Assembly (NCBI RefSeq): GCF_001552175.1
Contig: NZ_BCQR01000017.1
Location: 1 to 55,253 of the forward strand
Direction: 5' to 3'
DNA from: Actinomadura kijaniata NBRC 14229
Lineage (GTDB): Bacteria > Actinomycetota > Actinomycetes > Streptosporangiales > Streptosporangiaceae
DNA: 55,253 nt
In this document: one piece after another, positions 34,305-42,772 of the stretch
How the letters are laid out: each line of letters opens with the position of its first letter
Numbering within the stretch: the first letter of the stretch is position 1
Program-made: the position numbers and the translations under genes
Notes under the pieces: generated by a model
What the model saw: only the letters and a program-made list of their open reading frames with translations
Database searches by the model: none
What the model was told of the DNA's origin: nothing

Positions 34305-35540
34305 TCACTTCTTCGTCGCGTCGTGCCAGGCCCGCACCCACGCCTCGTAGTCGGCGCAGTCGCGTTCGCCGTTGGTCGCGGTCGCGCCGCCGCACACCTT
34401 CGACGGCGCGTAGGCGAAGATCACCTTGTCCAGGTGGTCGCGGTCGCCGACGCGGTGGGCGGAGCAGAACGCCCCGCGCAGCCGGTCGCCCGAGCACGCC
34501 TGCGGGTTGGCGGGGGCGACGCCGTTCCACTCGGCGATCTGCCGCTGCACGTCGGGCGAGGCGGTCCACCGCAGCCACTGGTACACGCAGTTGGGGTGCG
34601 CGGCCCGCGCGCCCATGACCCAGGCGTTCATCCAGCCGGTCACGCCCTCGGCCGGGGTGACGGCCTGCACCTGGCGGCCCGCCCGGCCCAGCACGTCCGG
34701 CTGGTAGGGCCAGGTCTGCCCGAGCACCGCGCCGCCGCCCGCGAACGCCGCGACCGCGTCGGCGGGCTGCTCCCAGTACCGCTGGACGTGCGGCCGCTGC
34801 TCGGCCAGGACCCGGGCCGCCGCCGCCAGCTGCGGCGCGGTCAGCGAGTACGGGTCCTTGATCTTGAGCTTGCGGTCGCGGGACCGCAGGTACAGCGCGG
34901 CCTCGGCGATCGTCAGCGGGCTGTCCCGCATCACGATCTTGCCGGAGTAACGGCGGGCCTGCGCGGGGTCCAGCAGCGACGCCCAGCCCGACGGGGCGGG
35001 CTGCACCGCCTGCGTGTCGTACATGACCAGGTTGGAGCCCCAGGTCGCGGGGACGCCGTAGACGTCGGCGCCGCGCTTGAGTAGCCCGCGCAGCCGGGGT
35101 TCGAGCTTCTTGTAGCCGTCGACCAGGTCGGGGTTGACCGGGGCGAGGTGCCCGCCCTCGATCAGCCGGCCGGTGACCTCCGGCGGGGCGACCGCGCCGT
35201 CGTAGCGGCGGTTGGGGTCGCTCAGCAGGGAGGTCATCTCCTCCGGGGTGCGCGCGCTCCGCCAGCCGACCTTGCAGCCGGTGCGCTCCTCGAACGGGGT
35301 CACCCAGTTCACGCGGGAGTCGGTGCCGCCGTTCTCGACGTAGCCCGGCAGCGTCACCAGGTCGATCGCGCCCTCGCCGGGTCCCAGGCTGGCGGCGGCC
35401 CGTACCGCCCCGGCGGGCCGTTCCTCCTGGCCGCTGCACGCCGCCAGCGTTCCCGCCGCCGTGACCAGAACCGTTCCCAGCACCGCCCCGCGGACCAGGG
35501 CCCGCGTCCCGTCGCCCAGCCGCCCGGCCGTCAGCCGCAT
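34305..35540 (-). CDS. PotD-like extracellular solute-binding lipoprotein
   Basis: A 411-residue binding protein of the spermidine/putrescine-type class. The lipoprotein signal ends TLAAC (Cys35). The mature protein has IDLVTLPGYVENG, FEERTGCKVGW, a YDGAVAPPEVTGRLI hinge-like region, VYGVPATWGSNLVMYDT and VTGWMNAWVMG, all typical of the PotD/PotF family. Two late cysteine pairs (NPQACSG/GAFCSA and KVCGG/RDCAD) are unusual extras. ATG at 35538-35540 has GGAG upstream. No permease or ATPase gene is adjacent, so it would feed a transporter encoded elsewhere or act as a sensor. The amine-catabolism genes begin 2.5 kb away, which makes a polyamine-like ligand a reasonable inference. Confidence 0.88.
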   Translation of the reverse strand: MRLTAGRLGDGTRALVRGAVLGTVLVTAAGTLAACSGQEERPAGAVRAAASLGPGEGAIDLVTLPGYVENGGTDSRVNWVTPFEERTGCKVGWRSARTPEEMTSLLSDPNRRYDGAVAPPEVTGRLIEGGHLAPVNPDLVDGYKKLEPRLRGLLKRGADVYGVPATWGSNLVMYDTQAVQPAPSGWASLLDPAQARRYSGKIVMRDSPLTIAEAALYLRSRDRKLKIKDPYSLTAPQLAAAARVLAEQRPHVQRYWEQPADAVAAFAGGGAVLGQTWPYQPDVLGRAGRQVQAVTPAEGVTGWMNAWVMGARAAHPNCVYQWLRWTASPDVQRQIAEWNGVAPANPQACSGDRLRGAFCSAHRVGDRDHLDKVIFAYAPSKVCGGATATNGERDCADYEAWVRAWHDATKK

Positions 35541-35859
35541 CTCACTCCGCTCCCGTCCGAATCCGTCAGCGCAGCGTAGCGTCTCGGCGGCGGTGTCCCG
35601 GCGGCGGCGGGAGGGGGCGCGCCGGACGAAATGGTTTTCAGACGGGTTTACCGGCAAGCCGAACGACTATTAACCGGATACTGTGGCGTCCTTTTTCGAA
35701 CGGGACCGGCGGAAATGAAACCGCCGCGGTCCGGGGGGCAGTGGGTGCTGGCGACCGCGCCATACACGGAGGTTGCTGGAGAGGGATATGGCGCGGGCTA
35801 CTGCCCTTCCCGGGACCGCGGCGGCACCGGTGGACGTGGCGAGGTTGGGGAACAGCGGA
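35541..35859. other. Gene-poor spacer upstream of the PotD-like gene
   Basis: This 319-base stretch holds the promoter region of the PotD-like gene and no gene I can support. A plus-strand reading frame begins with ATG at 35788 behind GGAGAGGGAT and includes a short RLGNSGSPC segment, but it runs entirely antisense through the small hypothetical gene and its codon pattern is poor; it may be a remnant. No clear repeat or hairpin was seen. Confidence 0.4.
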
Positions 35860-36210
35860 TCACCTTGCAGTGCTGCCTGGCCACGCGACCACCGGGACCC
35901 GGCGGAACGGCGGCGGTGTGACGCCCTCGATACGGAGGAGATTCGAGGGACGCCGCGCGTCCGGCCGGGTGCTGGGAGACGACCTGCCAGGGTCGCCGTC
36001 GATCAGTTCCTGCCCGTACCCGTCGTGGAGGACCACCTCGATCCGTGCGATGAGCCGTTGCGGTGTCGGAGCCTCGATGAACCGGCCGACGTCGCGGTCG
36101 CGGGGCGGCAGGGCCCACCAGTGCCCGGTGAACAGACCGAACCAGATGGTCCAACCCGGATAGCGTCTGGCGAGCGCCTCGACCTCCGCGGCGTGGTCGT
36201 CAGCAGTCAT
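35860..36210 (-). CDS. Small hypothetical protein
   Basis: A 116-residue protein with ATG at 36208-36210. The N-terminal half, VEALARRYPGWTIWFGLFTG and HWWALPP, followed by an acidic FIEAPTPQRLIARIEVVL, resembles short actinomycete proteins that read GW-IW-WWA and occur beside HTH/DUF397-type genes; their role is unknown. The C-terminal third (from about residue 75) is Pro/Arg-rich and looks disordered. No HTH neighbour is present here. It lies at the edge of an AT-rich stretch, which may point to recent arrival. The N-terminal part is convincing; the C-terminal extension is less so. Confidence 0.55.
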   Translation of the reverse strand: MTADDHAAEVEALARRYPGWTIWFGLFTGHWWALPPRDRDVGRFIEAPTPQRLIARIEVVLHDGYGQELIDGDPGRSSPSTRPDARRPSNLLRIEGVTPPPFRRVPVVAWPGSTAR

Positions 36211-36602
36211 AGCGCGGCTCCCTGCGCACCGACCCCGTTCTGCGGCCTTCCGGCCGGAGAACCTGACCCTTTTGCAATTTCGCCTCAATTAATTGAGACA
36301 GTCAGATTGTGTCGCCCGCCACAGAGCCAGTCAATACTTGTAGCTATTATTTGTCACAGCCGAGAAGACGGAAATTGACGACAGAAATGTGCGGGCGGTA
36401 GAAATTATCGAGGACCTTCCACCTGCCCGTTCTCACGTGGCGTGACGATCGGTCGCCGTTGGCGACGGGGGGTGCGGGGCCCGGTGCGGGCCGGGACGCG
36501 GGACGTGCCACCGGATACCGGCGGGGACGTCACGCGCCAAGCCCGAGACGCTACGCTGCGTTCACCTCCGGGTCATCCGCGAAGGTTAGAGTCGCCTTTC
36601 TT
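36211..36602. other. AT-rich spacer with a 14-base palindrome
   Basis: No gene is supported here. From about 36262 to 36410 the base composition is visibly far more AT-rich than anywhere else in the window, with runs such as CAATTTCGCC and TAGCTATTATTTG. CTCAATTAATTGAG at 36284-36297 is a perfect 14-base palindrome. The stretch may hold promoters for the flanking genes or be an old insertion boundary. The remainder to 36602 is ordinary GC-rich DNA. Confidence 0.5.
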
Positions 36603-38186
36603 GTGAGCCAGGACAGGACGGACCGGCCCGGCATCCCCGGTCGAACATTCATCACTTTTCATGCCTTTTGCACGGTTCGCCGGATCCAGCGGCACGCGGT
36701 GTTCGCGGTCGCGCTGGCGGGCGCCGTTCTCGTCCGGTGGACGGCGGTGCGCGGTTATCCCGGGGTGCTGTGGTTCACCGGCGACTCCTACTTCTATCTG
36801 GGACGCGCCCTGCGACCGTCGCCCTCCCCCAGCAAGTCGATCGGGTACTCGCTGCTGCTGCGGGTGATGGAGCCGCTGCACGACCTGACCGCCGTCGCGG
36901 TCGCGCAGCACCTGATGGGGCTCGCCGTCGCCGTGCTGGGGTACGCGCTGCTGCGGCGGTGCGGCCTCGGGCAGGTCCTGGCGACGGTCGTCGTGCTGCC
37001 GGTCCTGTTCGACGCCCGGCAGGTGCAGCTGGAGCACCTGCTGATGTCGGAGGCTCTGTTCACGTTCCTGATCGCCGCCGCGCTGGTGCTGCTGCTCTGG
37101 CGGGTGCGCGAGCCCTCGGCCGCCCCCGGCTGGGCCGCGGCGACGGCGGCGGGCCTGCTGCTGGGGTTCGCGGTGCTGGTGCGGTCGGCGGGCGCGCCGC
37201 TGGTGCCGCTGGTGCTGGCCGGGCTGCTGCTGTGGCGGGGCGGCTGGCGGGCCGCGACGGCGTTCGGGCTGGCGGCGGCCCTGCCGCTGGCCTCCTACGG
37301 GCTCTGGTTCCGCTCGGCCCACGGCGCCTTCGGGCTGACCAGCAGCGACGGGCTGTACCTGTGGGGGCGGACGGCGGTGTTCGCCGACTGCGCGAAGATC
37401 CGGCCGCCGTCGCACCAGGAACCGCTGTGCCTGCGGCCGGAGCTGCGGGCGGCCGGTCACCATCCCGGCCATCTGATCTGGCGGAGCGAGGCCCCGCCCC
37501 GGGTGCTGTACGAGAACGTCACCTCCCCGTTCGCCAACGCGACCATGCGCGACTTCGCGATCCGGGCGATCCTCGCCCAGCCGGGCGACTACCTGCGCGT
37601 GGTCGCCGACGGGATCGGCAAGGCGTTCAGCCCGCACCGGTTCCCGGTGCCGACGGCGGCGACCGAGTCGCTGTACCACTTCCCCGAACGCCCGCAGCCG
37701 TTCCCCGGCGGGCGGAGCTGGGGCGCCGACCCGGAACGGCCGTCGACGGCGCTCACCGACGCGATGCGGTACGGGCGGACGTGGCGGCCGAGCCGGGTCG
37801 TCGAGCCCCACGCCGGGCGGACGCGCGCCTACGAGCGGGCGGTGACGCTGCCGGGCCCGCTGCTGGGGGTGGTCTTCGCCGCGGGCGGGCTCGGCGTCGC
37901 GCTGGGCCGGCGGCGGCGCGCGGTGCTGCTGATGTGGGGCACGGCGGTGACGCTGCTGGTGTTCCCCATCGCCAGCGCCGACTTCGACTACCGGTACGTG
38001 GTCCCGGCGACGCCGTTCGCCTGCCTGGCGGTGGGGCTCGCGCTCACGCCCCGCACGGGCGGGGACTCCGGAACCGGCGGGGACTCCGGCCGTGCGGGGC
38101 GGTGGACGCGGCCCGGCGGGCTCAGCCGTTGGTGGGGAAGCCCAGGTTCACCCCGCCGTGGCTCGGGTCGAGCCAGCGCGCCGTGA
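36603..38186 (+). CDS. GT-C-like polytopic membrane protein (putative glycosyltransferase)
   Basis: A protein of about 527 residues with roughly ten hydrophobic segments. The first outer loop has WFTGDSYFYLGRAL, an Asp-containing motif in the position used by GT-C lipid-linked-sugar transferases. Later helices include ALFTFLIAAALVLLLW and ATAAGLLLGFAVLVRSAGAP. A large outer loop (about residues 240-400) has SSDGLYLWGRTAVFADCAKI and the FPERPQPFPGG region, and a final YRYVVPATPFACLAVGLAL helix. It probably transfers a sugar from a polyprenyl carrier to a cell-surface acceptor; the family is assigned by topology only. GTG at 36603 is a tentative start without a clear RBS. The last 65 bases overlap the convergent mmsA-like gene and encode a low-complexity tail. 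Confidence 0.7.
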   Translation: MSQDRTDRPGIPGRTFITFHAFCTVRRIQRHAVFAVALAGAVLVRWTAVRGYPGVLWFTGDSYFYLGRALRPSPSPSKSIGYSLLLRVMEPLHDLTAVAVAQHLMGLAVAVLGYALLRRCGLGQVLATVVVLPVLFDARQVQLEHLLMSEALFTFLIAAALVLLLWRVREPSAAPGWAAATAAGLLLGFAVLVRSAGAPLVPLVLAGLLLWRGGWRAATAFGLAAALPLASYGLWFRSAHGAFGLTSSDGLYLWGRTAVFADCAKIRPPSHQEPLCLRPELRAAGHHPGHLIWRSEAPPRVLYENVTSPFANATMRDFAIRAILAQPGDYLRVVADGIGKAFSPHRFPVPTAATESLYHFPERPQPFPGGRSWGADPERPSTALTDAMRYGRTWRPSRVVEPHAGRTRAYERAVTLPGPLLGVVFAAGGLGVALGRRRRAVLLMWGTAVTLLVFPIASADFDYRYVVPATPFACLAVGLALTPRTGGDSGTGGDSGRAGRWTRPGGLSRWWGSPGSPRRGSGRASAP

Positions 38187-39624
38187 CGGCCTTGGTGCGG
38201 GTGTAGAAGTGGACGCCCTCCATGCCGTGGGCGTGGCTGTCGCCGAACAGCGACGCCTTCCAGCCGCCGAACGAGTAGTAGGCCATCGGCACCGGGATCG
38301 GCACGTTGATGCCGACCATGCCGACCTCGACCTCGTTCTGGAAGCGGCGCGCGGCCCCGCCGTCGTTGGTGAAGATCGCGGTGCCGTTGCCGTAGGGGTT
38401 GTCGCCGATCAGCTTCATCGCCTCGTCGTAGGAGGCGACCCGCACCACCGACAGGACGGGACCGAAGATCTCGTCCCGGTAGGCGTCCATCTCGGGCGTG
38501 ACGTGGTCCAGGACGGTCGGGCCGAGCCAGAACCCGTCCTCGCCGCCGCCGAGGATCTCGGTCTCGCGGCCGTCGATGGCCAGGGTCGCGCCCTGGGCGA
38601 CGCCGCTGTCGAGGTAGGAGGCGACCTTGTCGCGGTGCTCGCGGGTGACCAGCGGGCCCATCTCGGACTCGGGATCGTCGCCGGGACCGACCTTGAGCCG
38701 GGCGACCCGCTCCCTGATCTTCTCCAGCAGCTCGTCGGCGACCGGCTCCACCGCGACCAGCACCGAGATCGCCATGCAGCGCTCGCCGGCCGAGCCGAAG
38801 CCCGCCGACACTGCCGCGTCGGCGGCCAGGTCCAGGTCGGCGTCGGGCAGCACGACCATGTGGTTCTTGGCGCCGCCGAGGGCCTGCACGCGCTTGCCGG
38901 TGCGGGCGGCGGTCTCGTAGATGTACTGCGCGATCGGGGTGGAGCCGACGAACGACACGGCCTTGACGTCGGGGTGCTCCAGCAGCCCGTCGACGGCGAC
39001 CTTGTCGCCCTGCAGGACGTTGAACACGCCGTCGGGCAGCCCGGCCTCGGCCCACAGCTCGGCGATCCGCACCGACGCCGACGGGTCCTTCTCCGACGGC
39101 TTGAGCACGAACGTGTTGCCGCACGCGATCGCCACCGGGAACATCCACATCGGCACCATGGCCGGGAAGTTGAACGGGGTGATCCCGGCGACCACACCGA
39201 GCGGCTGGAGGATCGAGTAGGCGTCCACCTTCGAGGAGACGTTCTCGGAGAAGCCGCCCTTGAGCAGGTGCGGGATGCCGCAGGCGAACTCCACGACCTC
39301 CAGGCCGCGCGCGACCTCGCCGAGCGCGTCGGAGACGACCTTGCCGTGCTCGGCCGAGATCAGCTCGGCCAGCTCCAGCTTGTGGGCCTCCAGCAGCTCG
39401 CGGAACCGGAACAGGATCTTCACGCGGCGGCTGAGGGGGGTGTCGCGCCAGCCGGGGAAGGCGGCCTTCGCGGCGGCGACGGCGGCGTCCACCTCGGCCG
39501 GGGAGGCGAGGTCGACCTTCCCGGCGACGCGGCCGGCCGCGGGGTCGTAGACGTCGCCCTGCCGCTCGGCCGTGCCGGTGTGGGGCTTGCCGCCGATCCA
39601 GTGGGTGATGTGCTTGGTGCTCAT
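38122..39624 (-). CDS. mmsA: CoA-acylating (methyl)malonate-semialdehyde dehydrogenase
   Basis: A 500-residue aldehyde dehydrogenase of the MmsA/BauC/IolA branch. THWIGGKPHTGT at the start, GITPFNFPAMVPMWMFP, FVGSTPIAQYIY, and catalytic Cys in SAGERCMAISV identify it. The length and the AMVPMWMFP motif separate it from ordinary ALDHs; members convert methylmalonate- or malonate-semialdehyde plus CoA and NAD to propionyl- or acetyl-CoA. Its ATG (39622-39624) overlaps the TGA of the aminotransferase gene (ATGA), so the two are coupled. The pair aminotransferase plus semialdehyde dehydrogenase is what beta-alanine or valine/beta-amino acid breakdown requires. Confidence 0.93.
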   Translation of the reverse strand: MSTKHITHWIGGKPHTGTAERQGDVYDPAAGRVAGKVDLASPAEVDAAVAAAKAAFPGWRDTPLSRRVKILFRFRELLEAHKLELAELISAEHGKVVSDALGEVARGLEVVEFACGIPHLLKGGFSENVSSKVDAYSILQPLGVVAGITPFNFPAMVPMWMFPVAIACGNTFVLKPSEKDPSASVRIAELWAEAGLPDGVFNVLQGDKVAVDGLLEHPDVKAVSFVGSTPIAQYIYETAARTGKRVQALGGAKNHMVVLPDADLDLAADAAVSAGFGSAGERCMAISVLVAVEPVADELLEKIRERVARLKVGPGDDPESEMGPLVTREHRDKVASYLDSGVAQGATLAIDGRETEILGGGEDGFWLGPTVLDHVTPEMDAYRDEIFGPVLSVVRVASYDEAMKLIGDNPYGNGTAIFTNDGGAARRFQNEVEVGMVGINVPIPVPMAYYSFGGWKASLFGDSHAHGMEGVHFYTRTKAVTARWLDPSHGGVNLGFPTNG

Positions 39625-40928
39625 GCGGTCGCGGCCTCGTTCACGGTCTCAAGGGAGTCGATCAGGATGCCCAGGCCCTCGGCGGCCTCGGCGTCGGACA
39701 GGGTCAGCGGCGGGGCCATCCGCACGGTGTTGCCGTACAGGCCGCCCTTGCCGACCAGCAGGCCGCGTTCGCGGGTCGCCTCCATCAGGGCGGCGGCCAG
39801 CGCGGTGCTGGGCTCGCCGGTGCCGGGGTCGACCAGCTCGACGGCGAACATCAGGCCCTTGCCGCGGACCTCCCTGACGATCGGCAGCCGGGTCGCGGCG
39901 TCGCGCAGCCCGTTGATGATCGTCGCGCCCTGCTTGGCGGCGTTGGCCTGCAGGTCGTGGTCCAGGACGTAGTCGAGGGTGGCGTTGGCGGCGGCGGTGG
40001 AGATCGGGTTGCCGCCGAAGGTGGCCAGGCCGACCGCGTGCAGCGAGTCCATCAGGTCGCCGCGCGCCACGACGCCGCCGATGGCGAAGCCGTTGCCGAG
40101 GCCCTTGGCGAACGTCATCGCGTCCGGGGTGATCCCGTGCGCCTGGATGCCGAAGAACGTCTCGCCGGTGCGGCCCCAGCCGGTCTGCACCTCGTCGGAG
40201 ATGAACAGGATGCCCTGCTCGTCCAGGACCTCCTTGTAGGCCGCGAACAGCCCGTCGGGGGCGGCGGTGAAGCCGCCGACGCCCTGGATCGGCTCGGCGA
40301 TCAGCGCGGCGACGTCGCCGCCGGTCGCGGTCGCCAGCACGTGCCGCAGGTCCGCCACGCACACGTCGACGTACTCGGCGTCGGTCAGGTTGCGGAACTG
40401 CGGCAGGTGCCGGTCCGCGCCGTGCAGGAAGTGCACGTTCAGCGGCGAGTAGGAGTTGTTCTTCCAGGCGCGGTTGGAGGTGACGCCGATCGCGCCGAAC
40501 GAGCGGCCGTGGTAGCTCTGCCGCATCGCCAGGACCTGGTCGGTCCTGCGCGCGTAGGTCGCCAGCAGCAGCGCGGTCTCGTTGGCCTCGGTGCCGGAGT
40601 TGGTGAAGAAGACCTTGGCGTCGGGGATGCCGGACAGCCGGGCGATCTTCTCGGCCAGCTCGACCTGGCCGCGCAGCAGGTACGCGGTGGAGGTGTGCAC
40701 GACACCGGTCGCGAGCTGGCGTTCGACGGCCTCGCGCACCTCGGGCACGTCGTACCCGATCATGTTGGTGAGGATGCCAACGAAGAAGTCGAGGTAGGTG
40801 TTGCCCTCGGCGTCGGTCACGCGGCTTCCCTTGCCGGCGACGAGCTCGATGGGGTTGCTGTAGTTGAGAGCCAGCCAGTCGGGCATGACCGCCCGGTGGC
40901 GCTGGAGAAGGGTCGCGTGTTCCGCCAT
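39621..40928 (-). CDS. Class III omega-aminotransferase (beta-alanine/GABA type)
   Basis: A 435-residue PLP enzyme. Substrate and cofactor segments are FFTNSGTEANETAL, QSYHGRSFGAIGVTSN, ALIAEPIQGVGGF, LFISDEVQTGWGRTG, and TFAKGLGNGFAIGG containing the PLP lysine. It would move an omega-amino group from an amine or beta/gamma-amino acid to pyruvate or 2-oxoglutarate, giving a semialdehyde for the coupled dehydrogenase. The class fits GABA, beta-alanine, 3-aminoisobutyrate or diamine substrates; the sequence alone does not choose among them. It is the first gene of the two-gene operon and divergent from the PucR regulator, which probably controls it. Confidence 0.9.
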   Translation of the reverse strand: MAEHATLLQRHRAVMPDWLALNYSNPIELVAGKGSRVTDAEGNTYLDFFVGILTNMIGYDVPEVREAVERQLATGVVHTSTAYLLRGQVELAEKIARLSGIPDAKVFFTNSGTEANETALLLATYARRTDQVLAMRQSYHGRSFGAIGVTSNRAWKNNSYSPLNVHFLHGADRHLPQFRNLTDAEYVDVCVADLRHVLATATGGDVAALIAEPIQGVGGFTAAPDGLFAAYKEVLDEQGILFISDEVQTGWGRTGETFFGIQAHGITPDAMTFAKGLGNGFAIGGVVARGDLMDSLHAVGLATFGGNPISTAAANATLDYVLDHDLQANAAKQGATIINGLRDAATRLPIVREVRGKGLMFAVELVDPGTGEPSTALAAALMEATRERGLLVGKGGLYGNTVRMAPPLTLSDAEAAEGLGILIDSLETVNEAATA

Positions 40929-41146
40929 GGGCCCAGTCTCGCGGTCCGCCGCGCGGCCTGCCAGCGGCAGAGTGTCAGCACCGGGGCGGAACGATTGACG
41001 CTCTGACAGGGTGTGGCGCTACGGTATCCGTGCTGGTACCCGGCCGTCGCCACCGAATTCGCACTGGTCACACCGCCCCCAGGGTTTTCAAAATGTAACA
41101 TTTCCCGGGTCCGGACTTGACACAGTGTCGGGTTACGATCGGCGCG
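40929..41146. promoter_or_regulatory. Divergent control region of the aminotransferase and PucR genes
   Basis: This 218-base spacer contains AAATGTAACATTT (41091-41103), a palindrome around a central A, and GACACAGTGTC (41119-41129), a second odd-length palindrome just before the PucR gene. TGTCA at 40973-40977 and TGACA at 41004-41008 are further copies of the same TGACA half site. The repeated TGACA/TGTCA words suggest operators, most simply for PucR. Only the words are seen; binding is inferred. Confidence 0.5.
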
Positions 41147-42763
41147 ATGCTTCCCACCGTCGCCGACGTCCTCCAGCTCGACGCCGTCCGCCGCGGCCAG
41201 CCGCGCGTGGTGGCCGGCGGGGACCGGCTGTCCAACCGCGTGCGCTGGGTCCACGTCGCCGAGGTCACCGACATCGCCCACCTGCTGCACGGCGGCGAGC
41301 TGGTGCTGACCACCGGGATCGCGCTGCCCGACGAGCCCGCGCGGCTGCGCGTCTACATCGGCGAGCTGGCCGAGGTCGGGGTGAGCGGGCTGATGGTGGA
41401 GCTCGGGCGGCGGTACTCCAGCGCGCTGCCGCCCGCGCTGGTCGCCGCCGCCGAGGACCACGGGCTGCCGGTGGTGGTGCTGGCGCACGAACCGGCGTTC
41501 GTCGACATCACCGAGGCCGTGCACGCCCGGATCGTGCAGGACCAGTTCGCCGAGCTGCGGGCCTCGGAGCAGCTGCACGAGATCTTCACCCGGCTGTCGG
41601 TCGAGGGTGCCTCCACCGACGAGGTGGTCCGCCAGGTCGCGTCCCTCGGCGGCCACCCGGTCGTGCTGGAGAACCTGGCGCACCAGGTGCTGGCCGCCGA
41701 CGCCGACGGCGGCGACCCGGCCGAGCTGCTGTCGGCGTGGGAGACCCGCTCCCGCGCCGTGCGGCCCGACCAGCGCACCGCCTACGACGAGGCGTCGGGA
41801 TGGCTGGTCACCACGGTCGGGGCGCGCGGCGAGGACTGGGGCCGCCTGATCCTGGTGCTGGGCGCGCCGCCGTCGCCCCGCGAGACGGTGCTGGTGGAAC
41901 GCGCCGCCACCACGCTGGCCCTGGGGCGGCTGCTGGACCGGCACGCCGAGAGCGTCGAGCGCCAGGCCCACGGCACGATCATCGCCCGCATCCTGGAGCA
42001 CTCCTACTCCGACCCGCAGGAGGCCGCCGCCCGCGCCCGCGCGCTCGGCGTCCCGCTGTCGGGCCGCCGCCTGCTGGGCGTCGTGCTGCGCCCCCGCACC
42101 GCGACGGCGGCGGGCTCGGCCGCCGAGCTGGCGGAGCTGGCCGAGGTCGCCGCGACGGCCTGCAAGGACGCCCGGCTGGCCGCGCTGGTCGGCGTGCTGG
42201 ACGAGGGCAGCCCGAACGCCCGGGTCGGCGTGCTGGCGTCGCTGCCCGCCCGCACCGACGTGGAGACCGCGCTGAACGAGGTCGCCACGCGGGTCCGCAA
42301 GCAGTCGGGCGGCGAGGTGGTGATGGCGACCGGCTCGGTGGTGGAGTCGATCCGGGACGTGCGGCGGTCGTTCCAGGAGGCCGAGCAGGTCGCGGACGTG
42401 GCGTGCCGCAGCTCCGGCGGGCGCCTGTTCTACCGGCTGCCGGACCTGCGGCTGCGCGGTCTGCTGCACCTGCTGCGCGACGACGCCCGGCTCCAGACGT
42501 TCGTGGAACGCGAGCTGGGCCCGCTGCTGGAGTACGACGCCCAGCGCGGCAGCGACCTGACCCGCATCCTGGAGCTGTACCTGGAGGCGGGCCGCAACAA
42601 GGCCGTCGCCGCCCAGCAGGCGCACCTGTCGCGCCCGGCGTTCTACGAGAGGCTGCGCCGCATCGAACGCGTCCTGAACGCCGACCTCGACGACGTGGAG
42701 TCGTGCGTCTCCCTCCACGTCGCCCTGCTGGCCCTCAGCTCGGTCCGCTGGGAACGCCCCTAG
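41147..42763 (+). CDS. PucR-family transcriptional regulator
   Basis: A 538-residue one-component regulator. The N-terminal PucR sensory domain covers about 1-125 (PTVADVLQLDAVRRGQPRVV, then VHVAEVTDIAHLLHGGELVL, LTTG). A GGDEF-like middle follows, and the C-terminal helix-turn-helix is at about 475-525 (YLEAGRNKAVAAQQAHLSRP then AFYERLRRIERVL). Members sense purines, amino acids or amines and activate catabolic operons; PucR itself controls purine use and relatives control GABA or polyamine genes. ATG at 41147 is used; the AUG lies close to the probable promoter, so the leader is short. Placement divergent from the aminotransferase-mmsA operon and next to the flavoenzyme gene supports local control. 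Confidence 0.9.
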   Translation: MLPTVADVLQLDAVRRGQPRVVAGGDRLSNRVRWVHVAEVTDIAHLLHGGELVLTTGIALPDEPARLRVYIGELAEVGVSGLMVELGRRYSSALPPALVAAAEDHGLPVVVLAHEPAFVDITEAVHARIVQDQFAELRASEQLHEIFTRLSVEGASTDEVVRQVASLGGHPVVLENLAHQVLAADADGGDPAELLSAWETRSRAVRPDQRTAYDEASGWLVTTVGARGEDWGRLILVLGAPPSPRETVLVERAATTLALGRLLDRHAESVERQAHGTIIARILEHSYSDPQEAAARARALGVPLSGRRLLGVVLRPRTATAAGSAAELAELAEVAATACKDARLAALVGVLDEGSPNARVGVLASLPARTDVETALNEVATRVRKQSGGEVVMATGSVVESIRDVRRSFQEAEQVADVACRSSGGRLFYRLPDLRLRGLLHLLRDDARLQTFVERELGPLLEYDAQRGSDLTRILELYLEAGRNKAVAAQQAHLSRPAFYERLRRIERVLNADLDDVESCVSLHVALLALSSVRWERP

Positions 42764-42772
42764 CCGGGCCCC

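Noticed and set aside
35788..36378. Plus-strand frame starting with ATG behind GGAGAGGG
   Set aside because: It runs antisense across the small hypothetical gene, has no recognisable family and an irregular codon pattern; noted only as a possible remnant.
41117..41139. TTGACA and TACGAT before the PucR gene as a sigma-70 type promoter
   Set aside because: The boxes are only 11 bases apart, too close for a normal promoter; TTGACA is better read as part of the GACACAGTGTC palindrome.
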